Shown piece by piece: positions 25,851 to 33,703 of a stretch of DNA of 48,004 nucleotides; positions within the stretch are counted from its first letter, which is position 1; each line of letters starts with the position of its first letter. The stretch comes from Sphingopyxis sp. (GTDB lineage Bacteria; Pseudomonadota; Alphaproteobacteria; Sphingomonadales; Sphingomonadaceae), in the NCBI GenBank assembly GCA_016463225.1, contig JAEMRT010000034.1, positions 1 to 48,004 on the forward strand, read 5' to 3'. A program made the position numbers and the translations under genes. The notes beneath the pieces are model-generated. The model worked only from the letters and a program-made list of their open reading frames with translations. It did not search any database and had not been told where the DNA came from.

Positions 25851-27514
25851 CAAGTAGCGGCAACCTCCGCCAGCGCCTGATGAATATCGCTGACCACCAC
25901 CGACCCCTCGCCGACCGACGACGCGACGCGCTTCACCGATCCCTTGCGCACGTCGCCGATCGCATAGATCCGCGGCCAGCTCGTTTCGTAGCGGCTTGGC
26001 ATGCGGTCCAGTGACCAGCCTGCCTTGACCAGTTCCATCGGCGCGATGTCGGCGCCGGTTTTGACGAACCCGCGCTCGTCGCACACCATTTCCTTCGGCA
26101 GCCAGCCGGTGTTGGGGCTGGCGCCGAGGAACAGGAACAGGAAGCGGCAGTCGCAGCCGCTTTCCGCCCCCGTCTCGCGGTTGCGATAAGTGATGCCGTC
26201 GAGCCACCCTTCCGCCGCATCGGCGCCGTGCAGCCCGACGACATCGGTCATCGCGTGCAGCTCGATGTTGGGATTTTCCTCCAGCCGCTTGACCAGATAT
26301 TCGGACATCGTCTCGCGCAGGCTGGGCCGCCGGAAAATCACATGCACCTTGCGCGCCGCATTGGCGAGGTAGATCGCCCCCTGCCCCGCCGAATTGCCCG
26401 CGCCGACGACGGTCACCTCGGCATTGCCGCACAGCTGCGCCTCCATCGGCGTCGCGCCGTAAAAAATGCCGCGGCCCTCATAATGCTCGATCCCGTCGAT
26501 CGGCAGGCGCTGATATTGCGCCCCGCTGGCGATCACCACAGCGCGCGAGCGCAGCTTGCGCCCGTCAGCCAGTTGCAGGCAGTACGCCTCGCCGTCGCGG
26601 CCGATCGCCGACGCGCGCACCGGCGCGACCAGCCGCGCGCCGAATTTCTGCGCCTGCACCGTCGCGCGCCGCGCCAGTTCATTGCCCGAAATGCCGGTCG
26701 GAAAGCCGAGGTAATTTTCGATCTTCGACGATGTCCCCGCCTGCCCGCCCGGCGCGAGCGCATCGATCGCGATGACCGTCAGCCCTTCGGACGCGGCATA
26801 GACCGCCGCCGCCAGCCCGCCGGGCCCGCTGCCGACCACAATCACGTCGGCGGTCGCACCGTCGGGAAGCAGGTCGAGCCCCAGCCCCGCCGCCAGTTGC
26901 TCGGGGGTGGGCTGGATCAACACGTCGGCCGCGCCCAGGATCACAGCGGGCAATTGATCCGCAGTCAGATCGCGTTCGCCCATCAAATGCCCTGCGACCG
27001 GTCCGTCGGCAGGATCGAACCAGCGATGCGCGACGCCATGCTTCATCAGCAGGTCACGCAGTGCATAGACGCTGCGGTCCATTGCGGCGCCAATCACGAT
27101 GATCGCCGCAAAACCGCGGCGGCTGCTGAACTCGCGCCGCGCCGCAAAAATGCGGACGAAGATATCCGAAAAATGCGAATTGCCCGCGATCAGTCGTTGA
27201 AAATCACTGTGCGCGATGCGCAAAATTTCGCCATCGACGCCCATTTCGACGCGCGACAAATGCCGCTGGCCGGTCAGCACCGACAAATCGCCGGCAAACT
27301 GCCCCCGCTCCATCCAGCCCACGCGCTTTGGTCCATCGTCGGTCGATGCGAAAATGTCGGTGTGGCCCGACAGGGTGACGATACAATCCGGCGCCATCGT
27401 GCCCTCGGCGACCAGCAATTCGCCTGCGCGATGCGATTCGACGACACCGAAAGCGCGAAGCTCATCGAGCTCGGCGTCGGAAAATGTGTGATTCACGTCG
27501 GCGGGTGAGACCAT
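25850..27514 (-). CDS. cNMP-binding domain fused to thioredoxin-reductase-like flavoprotein
   Basis: 554 aa. Residues 10-125 form a cyclic-nucleotide-binding (Crp-like) domain with RGQFAGDLSVLTGQR. A linker (135-215) of thioredoxin-like style follows. The C-terminal half is a two-dinucleotide thioredoxin reductase fold: FAD site GSGPGG (228-233), second Rossmann motif GAGNSAG (371-377), and FAD motif YAIGDVRKGSVKRV near the end. Where thioredoxin reductase has its redox CATC, this protein has GATP (353-356), so it cannot reduce thioredoxin by the classical route. Related fusions are known; the electron acceptor is not. It is convergent with nspC. Confidence 0.85.
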   Translation of the reverse strand: MVSPADVNHTFSDAELDELRAFGVVESHRAGELLVAEGTMAPDCIVTLSGHTDIFASTDDGPKRVGWMERGQFAGDLSVLTGQRHLSRVEMGVDGEILRIAHSDFQRLIAGNSHFSDIFVRIFAARREFSSRRGFAAIIVIGAAMDRSVYALRDLLMKHGVAHRWFDPADGPVAGHLMGERDLTADQLPAVILGAADVLIQPTPEQLAAGLGLDLLPDGATADVIVVGSGPGGLAAAVYAASEGLTVIAIDALAPGGQAGTSSKIENYLGFPTGISGNELARRATVQAQKFGARLVAPVRASAIGRDGEAYCLQLADGRKLRSRAVVIASGAQYQRLPIDGIEHYEGRGIFYGATPMEAQLCGNAEVTVVGAGNSAGQGAIYLANAARKVHVIFRRPSLRETMSEYLVKRLEENPNIELHAMTDVVGLHGADAAEGWLDGITYRNRETGAESGCDCRFLFLFLGASPNTGWLPKEMVCDERGFVKTGADIAPMELVKAGWSLDRMPSRYETSWPRIYAIGDVRKGSVKRVASSVGEGSVVVSDIHQALAEVAAT

Positions 27515-27535
27515 TGGCTGTCAGCTTCCCTTCTT

Positions 27536-27613
27536 CGTCATCCCGGCGAAGGCCGGGATCTCAACGTCGCGTCACGATGCACCGGCGAGACCCCGGCCTT
27601 CGCCGGGGTGACG
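27536..27613. repeat. Dispersed palindromic repeat, copy 3
   Basis: A 78-bp element with the same two-dyad design as the copy at 3933 (CCCGGCGAAGGCCGGG left, CCCCGGCCTTCGCCGGGG right). It starts 22 bases before the flavoprotein gene's start codon, in the 336-bp gap before ornithine decarboxylase. Confidence 0.85.
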
Positions 27614-27701
27614 AAACAAAACCGAGTGCGACCGTAACGCGGAACAACCAGCTTGTCGCGTCCTTGCCCCGCTCGGCGCAGATACGCCCCGGTTCGCCCA
27701 T

Positions 27702-27720
27702 CCTGTTACCACCCTGTTAC
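27702..27720 (+). promoter_or_regulatory. Direct repeat CCTGTTAC, one helical turn apart
   Basis: CCTGTTAC at 27702-27709 and again at 27713-27720, an 11-bp period that puts both copies on the same DNA face. The position, about 25 bases before the structured leader, is right for an operator or activator site for the ornithine decarboxylase promoter. No regulator is identified. Confidence 0.35.
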
Positions 27721-27740
27721 AAAATTGCGCGATAGGGACT

Positions 27741-27850
27741 TTACAGGGGGGACCCCCCTCCATATATGCGCCTCCGCTGCCCCAGGGGGACTTCCAATAA
27801 CCGCAAGGCAGCCTTGTCGTTTACCGTTACACTTTTGGGGGTCCCTTGCA
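27741..27850 (+). promoter_or_regulatory. Structured 5' leader of ornithine decarboxylase (speF-type)
   Basis: The leader opens with six G, A, six C (27746-27758). Within it GGGACCCCC (27749-27757) is the exact complement of GGGGGTCCC (27837-27845), which covers the decarboxylase Shine-Dalgarno stretch. A middle segment, CCCC-A-GGGGG (27780-27789), offers a competing partner. Position and gene context match the speF RNA element described upstream of ornithine decarboxylase in alphaproteobacteria; I could not run a covariance search. Expected effect: translation control by polyamine or ornithine. Confidence 0.6.
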
Positions 27851-29044
27851 TTGCACCAGCATCATAGCGCCCACGGGCTGATTCAGGCACTTTCGCCGGT
27901 CGAACCTGTCACGCTTGTCCGTCCGCACGCCGCACGGCGCGCGGCGCGTTTCTTCATCGACCGGTTTCCCGGCACGACCATGTATGCGGTCAAGGCGAAT
28001 CCGTCCGCCGACCTGTTGCGCGTGCTGTGGGATTCGGGCGTCACCCATTATGACGTCGCCTCGATTGCCGAGGTCCGGCTGGTGTCGCGCACCCTGCCGC
28101 AGGCGACATTGTGCTTCATGCATCCGGTAAAGGCCGAGGAAGCGATTTCCGAAGCCTATTGGAAGCATGGCGTACGCACCTTCTCGCTCGACACGATGGA
28201 CGAACTCGAAAAGATCGTCCGCGCGACCGAGGGCGCCGCCGACCTCAACCTGCTCGTCCGCCTGCGCGTCTCGTCGGACCATTCAAAGCTCAGCCTCGCC
28301 GCCAAATTCGGTGCCGAAGCCGATGAAGTTGTCGAACTGCTGATGGCGACCCGCCAGGCCGCCGACGCGCTCGGCATCTGCTTCCACGTCGGCAGCCAGG
28401 CGATGACCCCGCACGCCTATGCCCAAGCGATGGAGCGCGTCCGCGCTGCGATCGTCGCGGCGTCGGTCACCGTCGACATCATCGATGTCGGGGGGGGCTT
28501 TCCGTCGTCCTATCCGGGCATGGAACCGCCGCCGCTCGACGCCTATTTCGACACCATCCACCGCAGCTTTGAAAGCCTGCCGATCAGCTACTCCGCCGAA
28601 CTGTGGTGCGAGCCGGGCCGCGCGCTGTCGGCCGAATATAGTTCGCTGATCGTCCGCGTCGAAAAGCGCCGCGGCGAGGAACTGTATATCAACGACGGCG
28701 CTTACGGTGCGCTGTTCGACGCCGCGCATGTGGGCTGGCGCTTCCCGGTGTCGCTGCAACGCGATGTCGAAAGCGATGCCGAGATGGTGCCGTTCAGCTT
28801 CTACGGCCCAACCTGCGACGACCTCGACCATATGGCGGGCCCCTTCTTTCTGCCCGCCGACATCAAGGCGGGCGACTTCATCGAAATCGGCATGCTCGGC
28901 GCCTATGGCTGTGCGATGCGGACCAAGTTCAACGGTTTCGGCGCCGACGAGACGCATGTCGTCAGCGATGAGCCGATGGTGAGCCTCTATACCGGCGAAG
29001 TCGAACAGGAACGGCGTAGCGCGACGGTGACGAAGCTGTTCTGA
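27851..29044 (+). CDS. Ornithine decarboxylase (alanine-racemase fold)
   Basis: 397 aa, PLP enzyme converting ornithine to putrescine. I use the TTG at 27851 (product MHQHHSAHGLIQALSPVEPV), five bases after a GGGGGTCCC ribosome site; no ATG exists before the PLP lysine K48 (MYAVKANPS). Other markers: HVGSQAMTP, DVGGGFPSSYPG (PLP phosphate), CEPGRALSAEY, and the active-site Cys in YGPTCDDLDHM. This is the eukaryote-like ODC group common in alphaproteobacteria, not the large fold-I SpeC/SpeF enzyme. It supplies putrescine for the synthase and decarboxylase encoded upstream. A strong hairpin terminator follows. Confidence 0.92.
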   Translation: MHQHHSAHGLIQALSPVEPVTLVRPHAARRAARFFIDRFPGTTMYAVKANPSADLLRVLWDSGVTHYDVASIAEVRLVSRTLPQATLCFMHPVKAEEAISEAYWKHGVRTFSLDTMDELEKIVRATEGAADLNLLVRLRVSSDHSKLSLAAKFGAEADEVVELLMATRQAADALGICFHVGSQAMTPHAYAQAMERVRAAIVAASVTVDIIDVGGGFPSSYPGMEPPPLDAYFDTIHRSFESLPISYSAELWCEPGRALSAEYSSLIVRVEKRRGEELYINDGAYGALFDAAHVGWRFPVSLQRDVESDAEMVPFSFYGPTCDDLDHMAGPFFLPADIKAGDFIEIGMLGAYGCAMRTKFNGFGADETHVVSDEPMVSLYTGEVEQERRSATVTKLF

Positions 29045-29067
29045 TCGCCGCCGATTCGATGGGCACC

Positions 29068-29104
29068 GGAAAGGGCTGGCGCAGCGATGCCCCAGCCCTT
29101 TTCC
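29068..29104 (+). terminator. Intrinsic terminator after ornithine decarboxylase
   Basis: Stem AAGGGCTGG (29071-29079) with CCAGCCCTT (29092-29100), 12-nt loop, followed by TTCCTT, 26 bases after the stop codon. The outer GGAA/TTCC can extend the stem. Confidence 0.7.
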
Positions 29105-29154
29105 TTGACGAACACAAAGAAGCCCGCCGGGTTGAGCCGACGGGCCTGAAGCGA

Positions 29155-29182
29155 ACAGGATGGTCTTTGCGGACCATCCTGT
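29155..29182. other. Perfect 11-bp hairpin downstream of ornithine decarboxylase
   Basis: ACAGGATGGTC, loop TTTGCG, GACCATCCTGT: a fully complementary stem in the 286-bp gap before the LuxR-type gene. A weaker GC hairpin lies just before it (29121-29147). No T-tract follows directly. It could be a second terminator, an operator for the LuxR-type gene, or part of a small RNA. The rest of the gap, to 29330, shows a short CTACCC/GGGTAG dyad and a T8 run at about 29251, but nothing else I can name. Confidence 0.45.
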
Positions 29183-29330
29183 CCTTGGGTCGCACCCGAT
29201 CCATGCCTTACGCGTCGCGCCCTTTCGCTACCCATCCGGGTAGGGAAACGTTTTTTTTGCGCTTTTGAGGCAGGATTTTGGTGTATCGCGGCTGATGACT
29301 GACCCACTGGGCCGCCTGCCAGGGAAACGC

Positions 29331-30491
29331 ATGTCGAGTGATGTTCCGATCTTTGCCCCGGGTCACAACGAACCCGCCGAATGGGAAACGCTGAACGCGC
29401 TGATCGGCCTCATCTATGATTCGATCCTCCAGCCCGAACGGTGGAACGACACCCTCGCCCGGATCACCGGGGCCCTGTGCCCGCTTAGCTGGGAAGCTGC
29501 TTTCATCCTGTGGGAAGGGAACAATCCGCCACGGGCGCGCTTCGTCGCGGCGACCGGGCTCGCCGCCGGCGTGCAGGAAATCTACAGCGCCGTCTATGCC
29601 GGCAACCACCCATGGTCGCGCAAACTGATGCGCTATGGCAACGGCAGCGTCGTCGACAGCAACGACATCATGACCCGGGAGGAGTTTGCCGAGTCGGCCT
29701 TTTTCCAGAATTTTCTGGCGCCGTGGGGCATCGACCGGATGGTCTGCGTCCTGCTCGACCGCCGCGGCGGCGAGCGGCTGGGGCTGATGCTGCCCGGCCC
29801 CGGGGACCGCGATATTGAAAGGCTCAAGCGCGGGCTGCGCGTCCTCGCGCCGCACATCCAGCGCGCCATGCGGATCAGCGATCGCATCGCGTCGCTCGAA
29901 CTCGCCGTTGGTGCAGCGCGGGCGGCCACCGATTTTGCGCCCTTCGCGATCTTCAGCCTCGACGACCAATTGAACATCCTCGCCGCTAACAGCCGCGCGA
30001 GCCAATATGAGAATGCGGGGGTCATCCACCTCGCGCACGGCCGCTTCGCTTTCACCCACCCAGCCAGCCAGAAGAAGCTGCTCGATCTGGCCAGGAGTGA
30101 CAAGGCCGCGGGGCTCGCCTTTCAGGCGGTCGGCAAGTCCGGGGACGAATGCCCCGTGCTCGTCGCCCGTATCTCGCCGCAAGCTGCGCAGCAGATCGGC
30201 GGCTTCAGCACCGGCGCATCACTGATCGTCACGCTGGGCAGCGCGCCGGGCGAAACCCCCGTCGTCGAGATTGATCGCGTCGCCCAATGGTTCGCCCTGA
30301 CCCCGGCGGAAGCCCGGCTCGCGGTCGCGCTCGCCGGAGGACAGTCGCTCCAGAGCTATGCGGCGCTGCGCGCCGTCAGCCTGAACGCCGTGCGTTTCCT
30401 GCTCAAAGGCATCTTCCGGAAAACCGGCGCGACCAGCCAGGCGCAGCTGGTCGCGATCCTCGCCCGCCTGCCGGCAGCGGGTGAACAATAG
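29331..30491 (+). CDS. LuxR-type HTH transcriptional regulator
   Basis: 386 aa from the ATG at 29331, picked for the CAGGGAAAC ribosome site; weaker in-frame starts are at 29295 and 29265. The C-terminal 60 residues (ALTPAEARLAVALAGGQSLQ and SLNAVRFLLKGIFRKTGATS) are a LuxR/GerE helix-turn-helix, although the usual first recognition-helix residues are loosely kept. The N-terminal 320 residues look like a PAS/GAF-type sensory region (AAFILWEGNN, APFAIFSLDDQLNILAANSRA). There is no receiver or AHL domain, so the signal is unknown. It may control the MFS and CoA-transferase genes that follow, but no binding site is seen. Confidence 0.8.
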   Translation: MSSDVPIFAPGHNEPAEWETLNALIGLIYDSILQPERWNDTLARITGALCPLSWEAAFILWEGNNPPRARFVAATGLAAGVQEIYSAVYAGNHPWSRKLMRYGNGSVVDSNDIMTREEFAESAFFQNFLAPWGIDRMVCVLLDRRGGERLGLMLPGPGDRDIERLKRGLRVLAPHIQRAMRISDRIASLELAVGAARAATDFAPFAIFSLDDQLNILAANSRASQYENAGVIHLAHGRFAFTHPASQKKLLDLARSDKAAGLAFQAVGKSGDECPVLVARISPQAAQQIGGFSTGASLIVTLGSAPGETPVVEIDRVAQWFALTPAEARLAVALAGGQSLQSYAALRAVSLNAVRFLLKGIFRKTGATSQAQLVAILARLPAAGEQ

Positions 30492-30587
30492 GGCCGCCAG
30501 CGCAGCCTTTTCCGCCCCGACGGTTCATGCTAGCCCGCTGGCAGGGCGACATCGATATACGCCACGATGTGCGTCAGACAGAATGCC

Positions 30588-31919
30588 ATGTTCATGCGTC
30601 CCTTTCATCATCTCCTCGTCAACAACCTGATCGCCAACATCACCAATTTCACGGTGTGGTTCGCAATCACCTTCTGGATTTTCCTCGAAACCCGGTCGGT
30701 GTTCGCGACAGGGATGATCGCGGGCATCTATCTTGTCCTTACCGGAGCGCTCGGCATCTGGTTCGGCAGCCTCGTCGACCATCACCGCAAACGCAGCATG
30801 ATGCTCGTCTCCAGCCTGGTGTCGCTCGCGATCTACGCCGCTGCGCTCGGCGCCTATGCGCTTGACCCCACCATTGCCGCCGCGCGGGTGCCCAGCGTCA
30901 CCTTGTGGTTGTTCGTCCTGCTGACGATGCTCGGTGTGATCGTCGGCAATATCCGCATGATCGCGCTGCCGACGCTCGTCACCCTGCTGGTGCCCGAGGA
31001 TCGGCGCGACAAGGCGAACGGGCTGGTCGGTATGGTCAGCGGCATCGGTTTCCTGACCACCTCGGCGATCAGCGGCTTCCTCGTCGCGTGGGGCGGGATG
31101 GTTGCGACGCTGGCGTTTGCGATCCTGTTCTCGCTGCTCGCTGCGCTGCATCTCCTCTTCGTTCATGTCGACGAACCGCGCGAAACAGACACGCATGATG
31201 CGCCCCGCCGCATCGATCTCGCCGGAACCTTTCGTATCGTGCGCGGCATTCCGGGCCTGTTCGCGCTGGTCCTGTTCGCGGCGTTCAACAATCTGCTCGG
31301 CGGCGTCTTCATGGCGCTGATGGACGCCTATGGCCTGTCGTTGATGAAGGTCGAACAATGGGGCCTGCTCTGGGCCTTTGTCTCCTGCGCCTTCATTCTG
31401 AGCGGCGCGCTGATCGCGCGCACCGGCCTTGGCGCCAACCCGGTGCGGACGCTGCTCCTCGTCAACCTGATCGTCTGGGCGGTCGCGGCGCTGTTCACCG
31501 TCCAGTCGTCGATCATCCTGCTCACCGTCGGCTGCTTCATCTGGCTGTTCCTCGGCCCCTATGCCGAGGCGGCCGAGCAGACGACCCTGCAAAAGGTCGT
31601 GCCGTTCGAGCGGCAGGGGCGCGTGTTCGGCTTTGCCCAGTCGGTCGAACAGGCGGCCTCACCCCTCACCGCCTTCCTGATCGCGCCGCTGACCCAGTTC
31701 ATCTTTGTGCCGCTGATGACCAGCGGCGCGGGCGCCGACATGATCGGCGACTGGTACGGGCGCGGCGCCGAACGCGGCATCGCCATCGTGTTCACGATCA
31801 CCGGTGTGCTGGGCGTCATAGCGACCCTTGCCGCGTTCCGCTCACAATCCTATCGCCAGATTTCGGGCGCCTATGCCGCGGGAGACGAAGCGGCGGGCAT
31901 GACCGACTCTCCCCAATAA
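30588..31919 (+). CDS. MFS transporter
   Basis: 443 aa from the ATG at 30588; in-frame ATGs at 30567 and 30594 are equally possible since none has a good ribosome site. Hydrophobic helices run from VNNLIANITNFTVWF to the end, about twelve in all. The A-motif-like loop is GSLVDHHRKRSMM between helices 2 and 3. A central cytoplasmic loop (RETDTHDAPRRIDLAGTF) splits two six-helix halves. Substrate cannot be inferred. It sits between a regulator and a CoA-transferase. Confidence 0.85.
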   Translation: MFMRPFHHLLVNNLIANITNFTVWFAITFWIFLETRSVFATGMIAGIYLVLTGALGIWFGSLVDHHRKRSMMLVSSLVSLAIYAAALGAYALDPTIAAARVPSVTLWLFVLLTMLGVIVGNIRMIALPTLVTLLVPEDRRDKANGLVGMVSGIGFLTTSAISGFLVAWGGMVATLAFAILFSLLAALHLLFVHVDEPRETDTHDAPRRIDLAGTFRIVRGIPGLFALVLFAAFNNLLGGVFMALMDAYGLSLMKVEQWGLLWAFVSCAFILSGALIARTGLGANPVRTLLLVNLIVWAVAALFTVQSSIILLTVGCFIWLFLGPYAEAAEQTTLQKVVPFERQGRVFGFAQSVEQAASPLTAFLIAPLTQFIFVPLMTSGAGADMIGDWYGRGAERGIAIVFTITGVLGVIATLAAFRSQSYRQISGAYAAGDEAAGMTDSPQ

Positions 31920-31996
31920 TAGCAGGCAATCGCCCCTTCCGTTTCACTTCGAAATCATTCTATCCTTGGCGAAAGAGCAAAAGGAGGGAGTGCTGC

Positions 31997-32038
31997 ATGA
32001 CCGTTGTGATTCGTCGAAAAGCCGTGACATCGGCATGA
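31997..32038 (+). CDS. Leader peptide, 13 codons, coupled to CoA-transferase
   Basis: ATG at 31997 follows the strongest ribosome site in the area (AAGGAGGG). The frame reads MTVVIRRKAVTSA and stops at TGA 32036-32038, whose preceding A with TG forms the CoA-transferase ATG (ATGA overlap at 32035). The transferase has no good ribosome site of its own, so termination-reinitiation from this peptide is the likely way it is translated. Confidence 0.5.
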   Translation: MTVVIRRKAVTSA

Positions 32039-33195
32039 GCATGTTATCGGGCATCCGCATCGTCGACCTGACAACGGTGATCTTCGGCCCCTACGCCACC
32101 CAGATGCTCGCCGATCTGGGCGCCGAGGTGATCAAGGTCGAGACTCCCGGCCTTGGCGACATCTCGCGCTATCTGGGCAGCGGAGTTCCCGATCCGACGA
32201 TGGGGTCGATCCACCTCACCGTGAACCGCGGCAAACGCTCGATCGCGCTCGACCTCAAAAAGCCCGAGGATGCGGCGGTGCTGCGCGACCTTGTCGCCAC
32301 CGCCGACGTGTTTTTTCACAATGTCCGCGGCAAGGCGATCGCCAAGCTCGGGTTCGACTATGCGGGTTGCAAGGCGATCAAGGACGACATCATCTATGTC
32401 CATGGCACCGGGTTCGGACAGGATGGCCCCTATGCCGACCTGCAGGCCTATGACGATGTCATTCAGGCCGCGACCGGCACCACCAGCCTGCTGCCGCGCG
32501 TCGATGGCGACCCGCGCCCGCGCTATTTCCCGTCGCTGATCGCCGACAAGATCGCGGGCCAGTTCGGCGCGCAGGCGATCCTCGCGGCTCTGGTCCACAA
32601 GCTGCGCACCGGCGAGGGACAGGCGGTCGAGGTGCCGATGTTCGAATGTTTCGCGTCGTTCATGCTGACCGAACATCTGCGCGACGCCGCGCTCGATCCG
32701 CCGCTCGGCCCCGCGGGCTATCCGCGCCAGCTCGACCCGACGCGCCAGCCCTTCCCGACCAGCGACGGCTATCTCGCGATCGTCCCCTACACGCCCGAAT
32801 CGACGGCGCGGCTGATGGCGCTGCTCGGCAGCGAAGGACTGACTGAAACCCCCGAATTCGAAGCCGCGAAGGCCGCGGGCCAGCATATGCCGATCGTCTA
32901 TAGCGAGATCGCCCGGAAAACTCCGGCCAAAACCACCGCCGAATGGCTGGCGCTGTTCGCCGCCAACGACATCCCCGCGATGGCCGCGCGCGACCTGCAG
33001 GACGTCAAAGAGGATCCACATTTCGTCGCGACCGGCTTCTTCCGCCACCGCACCCATCCCGACGTCGGCGCCTTCCACGAAATGCAGCCGCCGGTGAAAT
33101 ATGGCGCCGCGCCCCGGCGCGACCTGGGTTTTGCACCCAGGGTCGATGGCGACGGCGCCGCGATCCGCGCCGAACTTGCCGGGCGCCGCAGCTAA
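32035..33195 (+). CDS. CoA-transferase, class III (CaiB/BaiF family)
   Basis: 386 aa. Transfers CoA between carboxylic acids through an aspartyl intermediate. GIRIVDLTTVIFGPYATQML opens the fold, followed by LGAEVIKVETP and VNRGKRSIALDLK. The catalytic Asp is probably in QAYDDVIQAATG. The C-terminal DPHFVATGFF region is standard. Starts at 32035 and 32041 are both possible. The acyl substrate is not determined by sequence. Confidence 0.92.
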   Translation: MSMLSGIRIVDLTTVIFGPYATQMLADLGAEVIKVETPGLGDISRYLGSGVPDPTMGSIHLTVNRGKRSIALDLKKPEDAAVLRDLVATADVFFHNVRGKAIAKLGFDYAGCKAIKDDIIYVHGTGFGQDGPYADLQAYDDVIQAATGTTSLLPRVDGDPRPRYFPSLIADKIAGQFGAQAILAALVHKLRTGEGQAVEVPMFECFASFMLTEHLRDAALDPPLGPAGYPRQLDPTRQPFPTSDGYLAIVPYTPESTARLMALLGSEGLTETPEFEAAKAAGQHMPIVYSEIARKTPAKTTAEWLALFAANDIPAMAARDLQDVKEDPHFVATGFFRHRTHPDVGAFHEMQPPVKYGAAPRRDLGFAPRVDGDGAAIRAELAGRRS

Positions 33196-33260
33196 ACATC
33201 GATCATTGCATTGTCGGTCGCGCACCCTAGCATCGCGCCAAAATAACGAGGGGGAACAAT

Positions 33261-33692
33261 ATGCCTGAAAGCCTGCTTGCGCCCGGCGCGGTGCTCGCGC
33301 TGTGGACGCTCATCATGCTCGGTTGGGTCGCCGCGACCCGTTTTTCGGCTATGTCGAAAGCCGGTGTCGATCTGAAAGCCGCACCGCCGGGCGGCCGCGG
33401 CGCCGATCTGGAAAATGTGCTGCCGCCGCTGACCAACTGGAAATCGCACAATTATACGCACCTGCTCGAACAGCCGACGCTGTTTTACGCGGTCATCATC
33501 TTCCTGCACCTGTCGGGCGGCAGCACCGACCTGACCCGCGCGCTGGCCTGGGCCTATGTTGTGCTGCGCATCGTCCACAGCTTCTGGCAGGCGACGGTCA
33601 ATCGTATCCCGGTACGCTTTGCCATTTTCGGGCTGTCGACATTTTGTCTATTCGCGCTGGCGGTACTGGCGGTGATTGCCACTTTGGGTTGA
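33261..33692 (+). CDS. MAPEG-family membrane protein (first of a pair)
   Basis: 143 aa, four predicted helices. MAPEG proteins are small membrane enzymes, often glutathione S-transferases or peroxidases, or of unknown role in bacteria. Family features: an N-terminal helix ending in a polar loop, NYTHLLEQPTLFYAVII (the E-x-P segment before helix 2), and AYVVLRIVHSFWQATVNRI (the R-x-x-H-S motif near helix 3). Ribosome site GAGGGGGAA. The next gene is a close paralogue 11 bases downstream, so the pair arose by tandem duplication and may form a heterotrimer. Confidence 0.85.
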   Translation: MPESLLAPGAVLALWTLIMLGWVAATRFSAMSKAGVDLKAAPPGGRGADLENVLPPLTNWKSHNYTHLLEQPTLFYAVIIFLHLSGGSTDLTRALAWAYVVLRIVHSFWQATVNRIPVRFAIFGLSTFCLFALAVLAVIATLG

Positions 33693-33703
33693 GGGGGAAT
33701 ATC

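Noticed and set aside
27653..27850. In-frame upstream extension of ornithine decarboxylase
   Set aside because: It would translate the structured leader and promoter region into a Cys/Pro-rich sequence unlike any ODC N-terminus.
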